A stretch of 64,000 nt of DNA, from assembly GCF_030068545.1 (NCBI RefSeq), contig NZ_JASJOR010000001.1, positions 62,001-126,000 of the forward strand, given 5' to 3'. The notes under the pieces are model-generated. The model did no database searches. It saw only the letters and a program-made list of their open reading frames with translations, and was not told the DNA's origin. The DNA is from Xanthocytophaga flava. Its GTDB lineage: Bacteria > Bacteroidota > Bacteroidia > Cytophagales > 172606-1. Made by a program: the position numbers and the translations under genes. Shown here piece after piece: positions 27,485 through 34,785 of this stretch (positions are counted from its first letter, which is position 1; the number at the start of each line of letters is the position of its first letter).

Positions 27485-28645
27485 ATGTCTGCATCATTTA
27501 CCCGACGTGATTGGCTAAAAGCCAGTGTTGCTCTCACTGCTGGTGCTGCGTTTAGTGGCATCACTCCTCAAGAAGTTGAAGCAGCTACGGCTGATTTTCG
27601 TCGTCTTCGAATGAGTCGTGAAGCACAAATCGCGGCTGACATGCCAGTTATTAAAGCTAGGCTATTTGCGAATGAAAATCCCTGGGGGCCTTCAGAGAAG
27701 GTAAAAAATGCTATTACGAGTGTACTAAACGATAGCTATATGTATCCGTTTATGGCGCAACGCCAGTTTATACAGATGATAGCAAAAGAAGAAGGCGTTA
27801 CGCCTGATCACATTATGGTGGGTGCAGGTTCTAGCGAGATGTTAATGGCTGCAGCTATGTATTATAGTAAAAAAGGGGGTGACATTATCTCTGCAGATCC
27901 AACATATGACTATTTGATGGAAATGGCAGCAGGTTGGGGCGCCAACTGGGTAAAAGTTCCCTTAACCAAAGATTATACACATGATTTGGATGCAATGGAA
28001 AAACGTGTAGGCTCCAATACCCGCCTGATGTATGTTTGTAACCCCAACAATCCTACAGGTACTATTGTACAGACTGAAAAACTTCGGTCATTCTGTGAAT
28101 CAGTTTCCCGTAAAGTACCCGTATTTATAGATGAGGCATATATTGACTACCTTGGTGATATAAAACAACATTCCATGGTGGAGTGTGTACGTAAAGGACA
28201 GAATGTAATTGTTGCTCGTACTTTCTCAAAAGTACATGGTTTTGCAGGACTACGCGTTGGATATCTGATAGCCAAACCTGAAATCATAAAAGAACTGGAA
28301 AAATTGTATACAGGAGGGATGGATATGTCTTCGCTATCAATACAAGGGGCAATGGTTAGCTATCAGGATAAAGAATTTCCAAAGCAGGTGGTACAGAAAA
28401 CAACACAATCCCGAGAGTTCTTATACAAGACATTAAAAGATGAAGGATATGAATATGTGCCATCCTATGCCAACTTCGTTATCTTTCCAGTAAAAATGGA
28501 TGCCAAAAAATTTACAGAGGAGATGATGAAGAGAGGAGTTGGTGTACGTAACTGGCAGTTCAACAATAAACAATGGTGTCGTATCAGTATTGGCACTATG
28601 GAACAGATGCAGATATTTGCACAAGCCTTTAAGGAAATTAGCTAG
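27485..28645 (+). CDS. Tat-exported PLP aminotransferase, HisC-like (second of tandem pair)
   Basis: A 386-residue paralogue of the preceding gene. The Tat signal is TRRDWLKASVALTAGAAF (residues about 6-23). PLP-enzyme motifs: ARLFANENPWGPSEKV, MVGAGSSEMLMAAA, YVCNPNNPTGT, VFIDEAYIDYLGD and Schiff-base Lys249 in ARTFSKVHGFAGLRVGYL. Compared with the first copy, the substrate-side segments differ (LYTGGMDMSSLSIQGA versus FTPGPSAISATSAQAA), which suggests different specificity. The gene converges on the DUF1684 gene and shares a terminator with it. Together with the amine oxidase, protease and amidohydrolase upstream it implies amino-acid chemistry outside the cytoplasm. The enzyme family is secure; the reaction is unknown. 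Confidence 0.88.
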   Translation: MSASFTRRDWLKASVALTAGAAFSGITPQEVEAATADFRRLRMSREAQIAADMPVIKARLFANENPWGPSEKVKNAITSVLNDSYMYPFMAQRQFIQMIAKEEGVTPDHIMVGAGSSEMLMAAAMYYSKKGGDIISADPTYDYLMEMAAGWGANWVKVPLTKDYTHDLDAMEKRVGSNTRLMYVCNPNNPTGTIVQTEKLRSFCESVSRKVPVFIDEAYIDYLGDIKQHSMVECVRKGQNVIVARTFSKVHGFAGLRVGYLIAKPEIIKELEKLYTGGMDMSSLSIQGAMVSYQDKEFPKQVVQKTTQSREFLYKTLKDEGYEYVPSYANFVIFPVKMDAKKFTEEMMKRGVGVRNWQFNNKQWCRISIGTMEQMQIFAQAFKEIS

Positions 28646-28648
28646 TGT

Positions 28649-28684
28649 ACAAAGATCCCCTGTTGCACAACAGGGGATCTTTGT
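28649..28684. terminator. Bidirectional terminator between the second aminotransferase and DUF1684 genes
   Basis: Arms 28649-28665 and 28668-28684 are exact complements (17 bases each, two-base centre) ending three bases before the convergent gene's stop codon. Confidence 0.85.
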
Positions 28685-28686
28685 AA

Positions 28687-29304
28687 TTACTGTTTTGCAA
28701 AGTCTTTTTCTCCTGCTTTGATAGGGATATCCAAAAAGTTTTGAGCAGGGGGAATAGGACAAGAATAATTGGCATTATATGTACAAAATGGATTATAGGC
28801 AAAATTAAAATCTATAACAACCTTTGTTTTTTCCTCTTTCCAGTCTATATCCAGATATCGTCCCCCTCCATATGTATCAAACCCATTGGTTTTATCATTG
28901 AAAGGCAAAAACAACCGGTTTTTATCTCCATCATCGCTTGATTTTAAAAGCAGTAATTTATGTTGCTTCCCTCCTAACTGAAAAACAGCATAAGCATAGC
29001 GAATCATATATTCTGTTGTACCATCTGTACGTCCTACTCTTAAGCGAGTGGTGTCCTTTATCAGATTCAGATCTGCATTAATCCTAAATGCCTGATCTGG
29101 CGGGAAGTAATTAAGCTTTGTAAATGTTTCTTTATTCTGGATTGGAGAATCAGGTGACTCTTTAAAAAACTCATCTTTTTCAACACGAAACTTAATCAGC
29201 TCACTTATGTAAGAGTCTTTCTTGCCCGTAAAGACAAAAGTATATACCAGTACAAGAACGACAATGGCGACAACGCCAAAGAAATATATTTTACCTGCAT
29301 TCAT
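28687..29304 (-). CDS. DUF1684 domain protein, membrane-anchored
   Basis: A 205-residue protein with one N-terminal transmembrane segment (YFFGVVAIVVLVLVYTFVFT, about 6-25). The remainder matches DUF1684: FPPDQAFRINADLNLI, a VGRTDGTTEYMIRYAYAVF strand pair, then NRLFLPFNDKTNGFDTYGGG, RYLDIDW, and the hallmark FNFAYNPFCTYNANYSCPIP. The family is of unknown function and common in Bacteroidota and actinobacteria. The ATG at 29304 is preferred over the TTG at 29322. It is the first of a run of minus-strand genes, 50 bases from radC; the order radC then DUF1684 allows cotranscription. Confidence 0.85.
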   Translation of the reverse strand: MNAGKIYFFGVVAIVVLVLVYTFVFTGKKDSYISELIKFRVEKDEFFKESPDSPIQNKETFTKLNYFPPDQAFRINADLNLIKDTTRLRVGRTDGTTEYMIRYAYAVFQLGGKQHKLLLLKSSDDGDKNRLFLPFNDKTNGFDTYGGGRYLDIDWKEEKTKVVIDFNFAYNPFCTYNANYSCPIPPAQNFLDIPIKAGEKDFAKQ

Positions 29305-29354
29305 ATGTTCGTTTTTCTGCAATGATACAAATGAATTCCATACAATTACTAATG

Positions 29355-30053
29355 CTATAGAATTCCTTCATCGGCAAAACTAAAATAGCTTTTTTCTGTA
29401 ATAATCACATGATCCAGAACAGGTATCTCAAGATACTTACCGGCCTCTTTAAGTTTGTGTGTCAAATCTTTATCAGCTTGACTAGGTTTTAGATTTCCGG
29501 ATGGATGATTATGTACCAGAATAATAGAACTTGCCAGGTTTTCCAGAGCGGTTTTGAAGATCAGTTTTGGGTCCGCTACTGTGCCGGACACTCCTCCTAC
29601 ACTAATCTGGACCTTCTTCATTACAACATTGGATCGGTTTAATAACACCACCCAAAACTCCTCATGCAAAAGGTCCAGCAAATGGGAATGCATAATAGTA
29701 AAGACATCCTTCGAAGAAGTGATAACCTGTCTTTGAGGTAATTCACTATCTTTCCTTCGTCTACCAAGCTCTAATGCTGCAACAATAGTAATGGCTTTTG
29801 CCTCACCAATTCCTTTAAACTTTTCCAGGTCTTTTATAGAAAGCTTAGCCAGACTGGTCAAATTATTGTCAACACTGCTCAGAATCTGCTTGGCGAGGTC
29901 TACTGCACTCAAAGAAACCGTTCCTGAGCCCAGTAAAATCCCAATTAACTCAGCATCAGATAAAGCAGCTTTGCCTTTTAGTAAAAGTTTCTCTCGTGGG
30001 CGATCCTCTTCGGCCCAGCTTAGTATTTTGGTTGTGGAAATTGGATCAATCAT
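29355..30053 (-). CDS. radC: RadC family protein (JAB/MPN metalloprotein domain)
   Basis: A 232-residue protein of the RadC family. The N-terminal helix-hairpin-helix region is RPREKLLLKGKAALSDAELI and LEKFKGIGEAKAITIVAALE; the C-terminal JAB domain carries the zinc motif VHNHPSGNLKPSQADKDLT, with the upstream Glu in EEFWVVLLNRSN. Historically called a DNA-repair protein, its true role is unsettled. The ATG at 30053 gives the normal family length; the longer frame from TTG at 30092 adds 13 residues. It lies between rpsT and the DUF1684 gene on the same strand. Confidence 0.94.
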   Translation of the reverse strand: MIDPISTTKILSWAEEDRPREKLLLKGKAALSDAELIGILLGSGTVSLSAVDLAKQILSSVDNNLTSLAKLSIKDLEKFKGIGEAKAITIVAALELGRRRKDSELPQRQVITSSKDVFTIMHSHLLDLLHEEFWVVLLNRSNVVMKKVQISVGGVSGTVADPKLIFKTALENLASSIILVHNHPSGNLKPSQADKDLTHKLKEAGKYLEIPVLDHVIITEKSYFSFADEGIL

Positions 30054-30159
30054 CGGAACAGTAAAAAATGGAAACTGTATTTTATCCGACAATTACTATA
30101 AATAGTAACCTATATCTTAGTAAATACTCTTTCTATTAAGGTTACTTTTGTTGTAAAAA

Positions 30160-30187
30160 CAAAAAGCCTTGCATAAAATACAAGGCT
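30160..30187 (-). terminator. Intrinsic terminator of rpsT
   Basis: On the minus strand the stem 30187-30181 / 30171-30165 (7 bp) is followed by TTTTTGTTTTT, a classical U-tract, 27 bases after the rpsT stop codon. Confidence 0.85.
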
Positions 30188-30213
30188 CATAGAATATCTT
30201 ATAAGAAATGCAA

Positions 30214-30474
30214 TTAGGCAGCAGCCAATCCAGTCACAAACTTTGCCAATTTAGATTTTTTATTGGAAGCATTGTTTTTGTGAATGATGTTTTTCTTAGC
30301 CAGTTTATCCAGCATAGAAGCAACTTTCTTATAAAGTTCCTGCGCTTCTACCGCATCTTTTGTCTCTCTCAATTTCTTGATAAACGTACGGGTAGTTTTT
30401 GCTTGGAAACGGTTTCTTAGACGTTTCGCTTCGTTTGCGCGGATTCTTTTAATCGCTGACTTATGATTTGCCAT
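30214..30474 (-). CDS. rpsT: 30S ribosomal protein S20
   Basis: An 86-residue, lysine/arginine-rich ribosomal protein that binds 16S rRNA during early assembly of the small subunit. The conserved start MANHKSAIKRIRANEAKRLR identifies it, with the internal KKVASMLDKLAKKNIIHKNN and the C-terminal LAKFVTGLAAA. The ATG at 30474 fits; the frame extends upstream only as untranslated leader. An exact phylum-type promoter precedes it (30519-30549) and a terminator follows, so it is a single-gene transcript. Confidence 0.98.
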   Translation of the reverse strand: MANHKSAIKRIRANEAKRLRNRFQAKTTRTFIKKLRETKDAVEAQELYKKVASMLDKLAKKNIIHKNNASNKKSKLAKFVTGLAAA

Positions 30475-30518
30475 TGTATGTATAACTAATAATAAAACGC
30501 TTGTTCTGAAAAGGACTG

Positions 30519-30549
30519 CAAATATAGAGTACTTATATTTAACTCCCAA
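30519..30549 (-). promoter_or_regulatory. Sigma-A-type promoter of rpsT
   Basis: On the minus strand, TTG (30549-30547) precedes TATATTTG (30526-30519) by 20 bases, an exact match to TTG-N19..21-TAnnTTTG. The transcript would start near 30512, giving a leader of about 38 bases. Confidence 0.75.
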
Positions 30550-30588
30550 ATAATTATCTAAAAAAATCTCATTTTATATTACACCATT

Positions 30589-31818
30589 TTAGATAATACG
30601 TAAACGTTTGCCTATCTTTTTATATGCTTCCAGAATACGAAATAAATGATTGCCTTCTAAGGAAGCCATAAGGCTTGTACGTAACATAGCTCTTCCGGGA
30701 GGATTAGCAGGAGCTATAAAGACATTCACAAATATCCCTTCATCATATAATCCCTGCCAAAGTTGACAAGCTTTTGCATCATCATAAAGCAGAACAGGCA
30801 CAATAGCAGTTTGTCCATCAGGAACATCATATCCCATTTGCTGAAGTCCTTTACGAATTACATTAGCATTAAAGTGGAGTTTTCGGATTAGTTCTGGCTC
30901 CGTTTGCAGCACATGCAAAGCTGCCAAAGCAGCGGCTGTTGCAGATGCAGAAGGAGAACAACTAAACATAAAAGCAGAAGATTCATGTTTCAGATAATCT
31001 ATTACTCGTTTCTCTCCTCCAACAAAACCGCCAATGGATGCCAATGTCTTAGAGAATGTAGAAAACACCAGATCCACTTCATGACTTAATCCATAATGGC
31101 TGGCCGTTCCCCTACCTCCTTCTCCAAGTACTCCAAGGGAATGTGCGTCATCAATAAGAACCTGAGCATTGTATTTTTGGGCAAGAGAACACAAAGTATT
31201 CAGAGGTACTATATCACCAAATGTACTAAAGACTCCATCTGTGACAATAACTTTTCCAGCCTTTGCAGGAACACGCTGTAATCGTTTCTCCAGATCCTCC
31301 ATATCGTTGTGATGATACCGAACAACAGGTGTATTCAAAGCACCTCTGGCCAATAACATACCAGCTACAATACTAGCATGGTTCTCATGGTCTGAAAAAA
31401 TATAATCACTTCGACCAACTAAAGGAAATAAAACACCCTGACTTGTTTGATAACCGGTTGAAAAAAGTAAAGCAGCTTCTTTCCCCATAAATTTCGCTAG
31501 CTTCAGCTCCAGCTCATTATGCAAATCAAGAGTTCCTGTCAGGAATCGAGAACCAGAGCTACTGGTTCCGTATTGCTCTATAGCTTTAATAGCTGCTTCT
31601 TTTACCTTAGGATGAGTAGTTAACCCAAGATAGTTATTAGAACCTGCCATCACAATTTTACGCCCCTCCATAATTACCTCAGGCCCCTCACTTTCCTGAA
31701 TGGCCCGAAAGTAAGGATAAATACCTGTGTTCCGAAGCTGATCAGCCTTGGTTACGGCATAGCATTTATCAAAAATGCTTCCTCTATACTCTAAACCTTC
31801 TGGAGTACCATGAGCCAT
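30589..31818 (-). CDS. Serine palmitoyltransferase-like alpha-oxoamine synthase
   Basis: PLP enzyme of 409 residues in the alpha-oxoamine synthase family, which condenses an acyl-CoA with an amino acid. The segment GIYPYFRAIQESEGPEV followed by GSNNYLGLTTHPKVKEAA and GSRFLTGTLDLHNELE closely follows the serine palmitoyltransferases of Bacteroides as I remember them. Other motifs: SDHENHASIV, VTDGVFSTFGDI, DDAHSLGVLGEGGRG and the Schiff-base lysine region FSTFSKTLASIGGF. The likely role is the first step of sphingolipid synthesis. Glycine C-acetyltransferase (Kbl) is the main alternative. The ATG at 31818 is preferred to TTG at 31833. Confidence 0.82.
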   Translation of the reverse strand: MAHGTPEGLEYRGSIFDKCYAVTKADQLRNTGIYPYFRAIQESEGPEVIMEGRKIVMAGSNNYLGLTTHPKVKEAAIKAIEQYGTSSSGSRFLTGTLDLHNELELKLAKFMGKEAALLFSTGYQTSQGVLFPLVGRSDYIFSDHENHASIVAGMLLARGALNTPVVRYHHNDMEDLEKRLQRVPAKAGKVIVTDGVFSTFGDIVPLNTLCSLAQKYNAQVLIDDAHSLGVLGEGGRGTASHYGLSHEVDLVFSTFSKTLASIGGFVGGEKRVIDYLKHESSAFMFSCSPSASATAAALAALHVLQTEPELIRKLHFNANVIRKGLQQMGYDVPDGQTAIVPVLLYDDAKACQLWQGLYDEGIFVNVFIAPANPPGRAMLRTSLMASLEGNHLFRILEAYKKIGKRLRII

Positions 31819-31963
31819 ATATAAACAAAGCAAAATAGAAAAATAACCTATCTCCTACATCCTAAAGATGTAACTTTGATTAAATATACTGAATAGACTC
31901 AATAATCTCCATTCTATAGTAAATTTTATATGGATTGTCTATAGAGGAACAAAACAATTCCAT

Positions 31964-32176
31964 TCAAACATTATTACTAGTCTGGCGGATAAGGCTCAGA
32001 CCGCCCATAAAAAACAGAAATCCAACTACAAAAGGAACTAACGATTCCCATTTAGAAACAGAAAGCCCTAAAACAGCTTTACCATCAGATAAAAAGGCAA
32101 CACAAGCAAATAAGACCATGACAATTCCTAAGACTGTCAATACAGAACCAAAAACTTTCTTTAAATCCAGATCCAT
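31964..32176 (-). CDS. Small two-helix membrane protein
   Basis: A 70-residue protein with two hydrophobic helices (about 10-29 and 46-64) separated by a short loop KAVLGLSVSKWESL. The tail is RQTSNNV. No family is recognised. It lies 51 bases after the cca stop codon on the same strand and 145 bases before the serine-palmitoyltransferase-like gene, so it is likely in a cca-led transcript. A conserved small membrane protein is plausible because codon content is consistent with neighbours and no overlapping frame looks better. Confidence 0.6.
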   Translation of the reverse strand: MDLDLKKVFGSVLTVLGIVMVLFACVAFLSDGKAVLGLSVSKWESLVPFVVGFLFFMGGLSLIRQTSNNV

Positions 32177-32227
32177 AAAACAAGATTGTTTAACAATGAA
32201 ATAGGTAACTCAATCCTGTTCTGTTAT

Positions 32228-33655
32228 CTAGTTATTCACAGGAGAAAGTCCCATTTTTTTTCCTGTAGAAAGCATAAAACTGTATGCCTCATCCCACTCA
32301 TTTCGCAACTTGCCATCCAAAATAGCTTCACGAATAGTAGTTTTAATTTCTCCAACTTCCCGGGAAGGCGAAAGCCCAAAAGTTTCCATAATTATCTCTC
32401 CCGTTATAACAGGCTGAAAATTACGAATACGATCTCTGGCTTCTACCTCATGCAGTTTTTGTTCAACCTTATTAAAATTCTGAATATGTTTCTTTACTTT
32501 TTCATGATTCTTGGATGTAATATCGGCTCTACATAACATCATCAAAGCTTCCAGATCTTCTCCAGAGTCAAATAACAACCTGCGTAAAGCAGAATCTGTA
32601 ATGGTCTCTTTCACCAAGGCAATAGGACGCAGATGCAAGCGCACAAGTTTCTGTACAAAACGCATCTTCTCATTCATAGGAAGTTTCATTCTACGAAATA
32701 TATTGGGAACCATACGGGCTCCGGCATCTTCATGTCCATGAAATGTCCATCCTACACGAGCATCAAAACGCTTGGTAGCGGGTTTAGCAATATCATGTAG
32801 AATAGCAGCCCAGCGAAGCCATAAGTCACTGGAATTTCTAGATACATTATCAAGTACCTGTAACGTATGATAAAAATTATCCTTGTGCCCTTTTCCATCC
32901 TGAGTCTCTACACCTTGCAGGGCAACCAGTTCCGGAAATATAGAATGTAACAACCCACAATGATACAACAACTTAAAGCCATAAGAAGGTGTGGGAGAGA
33001 GAACTATCTTATTTAGTTCATCTATAATCCGTTCCTGTGAAATAATACGAATACGATCTTTCATTTTTTGAATAGCATCAAAAGAATCCGGATCTATATC
33101 AAAACCAAGTTGTGAAGCAAAACGGATAGCCCGCATCATTCGCAAAGGATCATCTGAAAAAGTCACATCTGGTGTCAATGGAGTACGAATCATCTTTCTT
33201 CTGAGATCTCCGACTCCATCAAATGGATCTATCAATTCACCAAGGTTGGTGGTATTCAAACTAATTGCAAGTGCGTTAATAGTAAAATCTCGTCTATTCT
33301 GATCATCCTCCAACGTACCATTTTCTACAATAGGCTTCCTAGAATCACGCTGATAAGATTCTTTTCGAGCTCCAACAAATTCGACATCCCAATCCTGAAC
33401 ATTCAGATGTGCTGTACCAAAATTCTTGAAAATAGAAATCTGTGTATTATTATCTACAGTTTCACCTAGTTTTTGAGCCAGATTAATCCCATTGCCATCT
33501 CCAATACATACGACATCTATATCCTTACATGGTCGATTTAACAACAAATCTCTTACAAAACCACCTACTACATAGCTTTCGATACCTGTTTTCTGAGCGA
33601 TTTCAGATAACCGTTTCAAGATAGGATTTGTATATATAGTTTCTGTGAAGTTCAT
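32228..33655 (-). CDS. cca: CCA tRNA nucleotidyltransferase with HD domain
   Basis: Cytoplasmic enzyme of 475 residues that adds or repairs the 3' CCA end of tRNAs. The class II nucleotidyltransferase head is SYVVGGFVRDLLLNRPCKDI with the catalytic DxD (DIDVV). Next are RRDFTINALAISL and LIDPFDGVGDLRRKMIRTP, and RMMRAIRFASQLGF. A C-terminal HD domain (LRWAAILHDIAKPATKRF, with HEDAGARM) suggests phosphohydrolase activity as in some bacterial CCA enzymes. The ATG at 33655 is right at the conserved start. The overall family (polyA polymerase versus CCA enzyme) is decided by the HD domain and length; CCA addition is the best reading. Confidence 0.93.
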   Translation of the reverse strand: MNFTETIYTNPILKRLSEIAQKTGIESYVVGGFVRDLLLNRPCKDIDVVCIGDGNGINLAQKLGETVDNNTQISIFKNFGTAHLNVQDWDVEFVGARKESYQRDSRKPIVENGTLEDDQNRRDFTINALAISLNTTNLGELIDPFDGVGDLRRKMIRTPLTPDVTFSDDPLRMMRAIRFASQLGFDIDPDSFDAIQKMKDRIRIISQERIIDELNKIVLSPTPSYGFKLLYHCGLLHSIFPELVALQGVETQDGKGHKDNFYHTLQVLDNVSRNSSDLWLRWAAILHDIAKPATKRFDARVGWTFHGHEDAGARMVPNIFRRMKLPMNEKMRFVQKLVRLHLRPIALVKETITDSALRRLLFDSGEDLEALMMLCRADITSKNHEKVKKHIQNFNKVEQKLHEVEARDRIRNFQPVITGEIIMETFGLSPSREVGEIKTTIREAILDGKLRNEWDEAYSFMLSTGKKMGLSPVNN

Positions 33656-34021
33656 TCCTTATATAGTAAAATAAAATTCTCAAACTGCCCATTTTTGTAA
33701 ACCATAGGCATATTTTTTTCGTAGTGTGTAAGTAACTATCTGCTCAAAGCAAAAGCTTTAGTGCTCAAAGATACTACTTCTGAAGATTATATTGGACAAA
33801 TGTCTTAAAGCTCATCTGCATTTATGTGCTGTTTACAGAATAATAAAAAGCTTTTATCTAAAAAGTACCGATGTAAGGTTTTTGAGTATTTACCTTTTTA
33901 TCTGTAAGCGTATAAATAGTTGATTGGTATCTCAAAACAACATTAATATATTATAATATACTGACAAACAGTATCTTAATATTTATCCATAATTTAAATA
34001 CAATATATCCTTAAACAAAAG

Positions 34022-34144
34022 ATGCTTCAGCCAGTGAACAGAATTAAAATTGGAGTTTCCTTGGTATTTGCTGCTTCTGTAGCGTTAGCCGTAGCCATAA
34101 GCACAATAATTGGCCTTGTATGTTTTTCGCTTGCCAATTATTAA
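34022..34144 (+). CDS. Candidate 40-residue single-helix membrane protein
   Basis: From the ATG at 34022 the frame reads MLQPVNRIKIGV then a continuous hydrophobic helix of about 24 residues (SLVFAASVALAVAISTIIGL and VCF) and ends SLANY at the TAA 34142-34144. Basic residues before the helix predict a cytoplasmic N-terminus. A clean terminator lies 79 bases downstream on the same strand, and no longer gene competes for the space, which together suggest a real transcript. I did not find a clear promoter. It resembles no family I know; chance is possible for an ORF this short. Confidence 0.45.
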   Translation: MLQPVNRIKIGVSLVFAASVALAVAISTIIGLVCFSLANY

Positions 34145-34222
34145 GCTTTCTGATGTAATGGGACTCTTGATTATTTTAAAAAAATACAAGAGGTATAAAT
34201 CCGTATAAAATATTCTAAACAG

Positions 34223-34253
34223 AAAAAGCCTGTACTTATGATACAGGCTTTTT
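34223..34253. terminator. Intrinsic terminator downstream of the 40-residue ORF
   Basis: Arms 34223-34234 and 34242-34253 are complementary over 12 bp with a seven-base loop. The plus strand ends in TTTTT, so it can end plus-strand transcription; the A-run on the left lets it work for minus transcripts too. Confidence 0.75.
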
Positions 34254-34281
34254 CTATTATCCTTTTCTTTATAAGAAAACA

Positions 34282-34313
34282 AAAAGCCCCTTATCTGAAA
34301 ATAAGGGGCTTTT
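34282..34313. terminator. Intrinsic terminator of the cold-shock protein gene
   Basis: Arms 34282-34294 and 34301-34313 are perfectly complementary (13 bp) with a six-base loop. On the minus strand the stem is followed by TTTTTG-type sequence, 35 bases after the cold-shock stop codon. Confidence 0.85.
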
Positions 34314-34347
34314 GAAAGGCCATTTATATATAAAAGGATTATCTATA

Positions 34348-34539
34348 TTAAGCCAATTGAACGTTAACTGCGTTCGGACCTTTTCTTCCTTGTTGCACTT
34401 CAAAGGTAACTTTATCGTTTTCTTTGATTTCGTCAATCAAGCCCGAAACGTGAACGAAGATGTCTTCATTAGAACTGTCAGATTTAATGAAGCCGAATCC
34501 TTTCGTTTCATTAAAAAATTTTACTGTACCAGATTGCAT
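34348..34539 (-). CDS. Cold-shock domain protein (CspA family)
   Basis: A 63-residue single cold-shock domain. It has the RNA-binding motifs KGFGFI (RNP1) and DIFVHVS (RNP2), the start MQSGTVKFFNETKG, and the tail QGRKGPNAVNVQLA. Such proteins act as RNA chaperones that melt secondary structure in the cold or during growth. The ATG at 34539 gives the usual family length, and the longer reading frame to 34572 is the leader. It has its own exact promoter at 34570-34600 and terminator. The predicted leader is only about 24 bases, much shorter than the thermosensing leader of Escherichia coli cspA. Confidence 0.96.
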   Translation of the reverse strand: MQSGTVKFFNETKGFGFIKSDSSNEDIFVHVSGLIDEIKENDKVTFEVQQGRKGPNAVNVQLA

Positions 34540-34569
34540 TTTTTTATTTTTTGTGAAAAAGGTAAAGTA

Positions 34570-34600
34570 CAAACCTAAGTAAACTTTTTTATTATTCCAA
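34570..34600 (-). promoter_or_regulatory. Sigma-A-type promoter of the cold-shock gene
   Basis: On the minus strand TTG (34600-34598) is followed after 20 bases by TAGGTTTG (34577-34570), an exact match to the Bacteroidota TTG-N19..21-TAnnTTTG consensus. Transcription would begin near 34563. Confidence 0.8.
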
Positions 34601-34785
34601 GATAATATTGCGATTTCTCTAAGTATTTATCATTTATTGATTTAGTCCTTGAAAATGCTCCATTTTTTTCCACCAAATAATACAACCTATATTACTTTGA
34701 CCCAACTTACGTAATCACTCTACCCTGTATTTATATATGCTACCTTCTCTTTTTATTCATAAAACAAAAAAACTACATTAATACA

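Larger units (their letters stand above)
33656..34347. other. Long intergenic region with a micro-ORF and two adjacent terminators
   Basis: A 692-base stretch between cca and the cold-shock gene. The first 360 bases are AT-rich and show no gene. A 40-codon ORF at 34022-34144 encodes a hydrophobic peptide. Two hairpins follow back to back (34223-34253 and 34282-34313); the second belongs to the cold-shock gene on the minus strand, and the first is well placed to end the micro-ORF transcript. Confidence 0.55.

Noticed and set aside
25992..28645. Calling either aminotransferase a biosynthetic HisC
   Set aside because: Both have Tat signals, no other histidine gene is near, and two near-identical biosynthetic copies would be unlikely.
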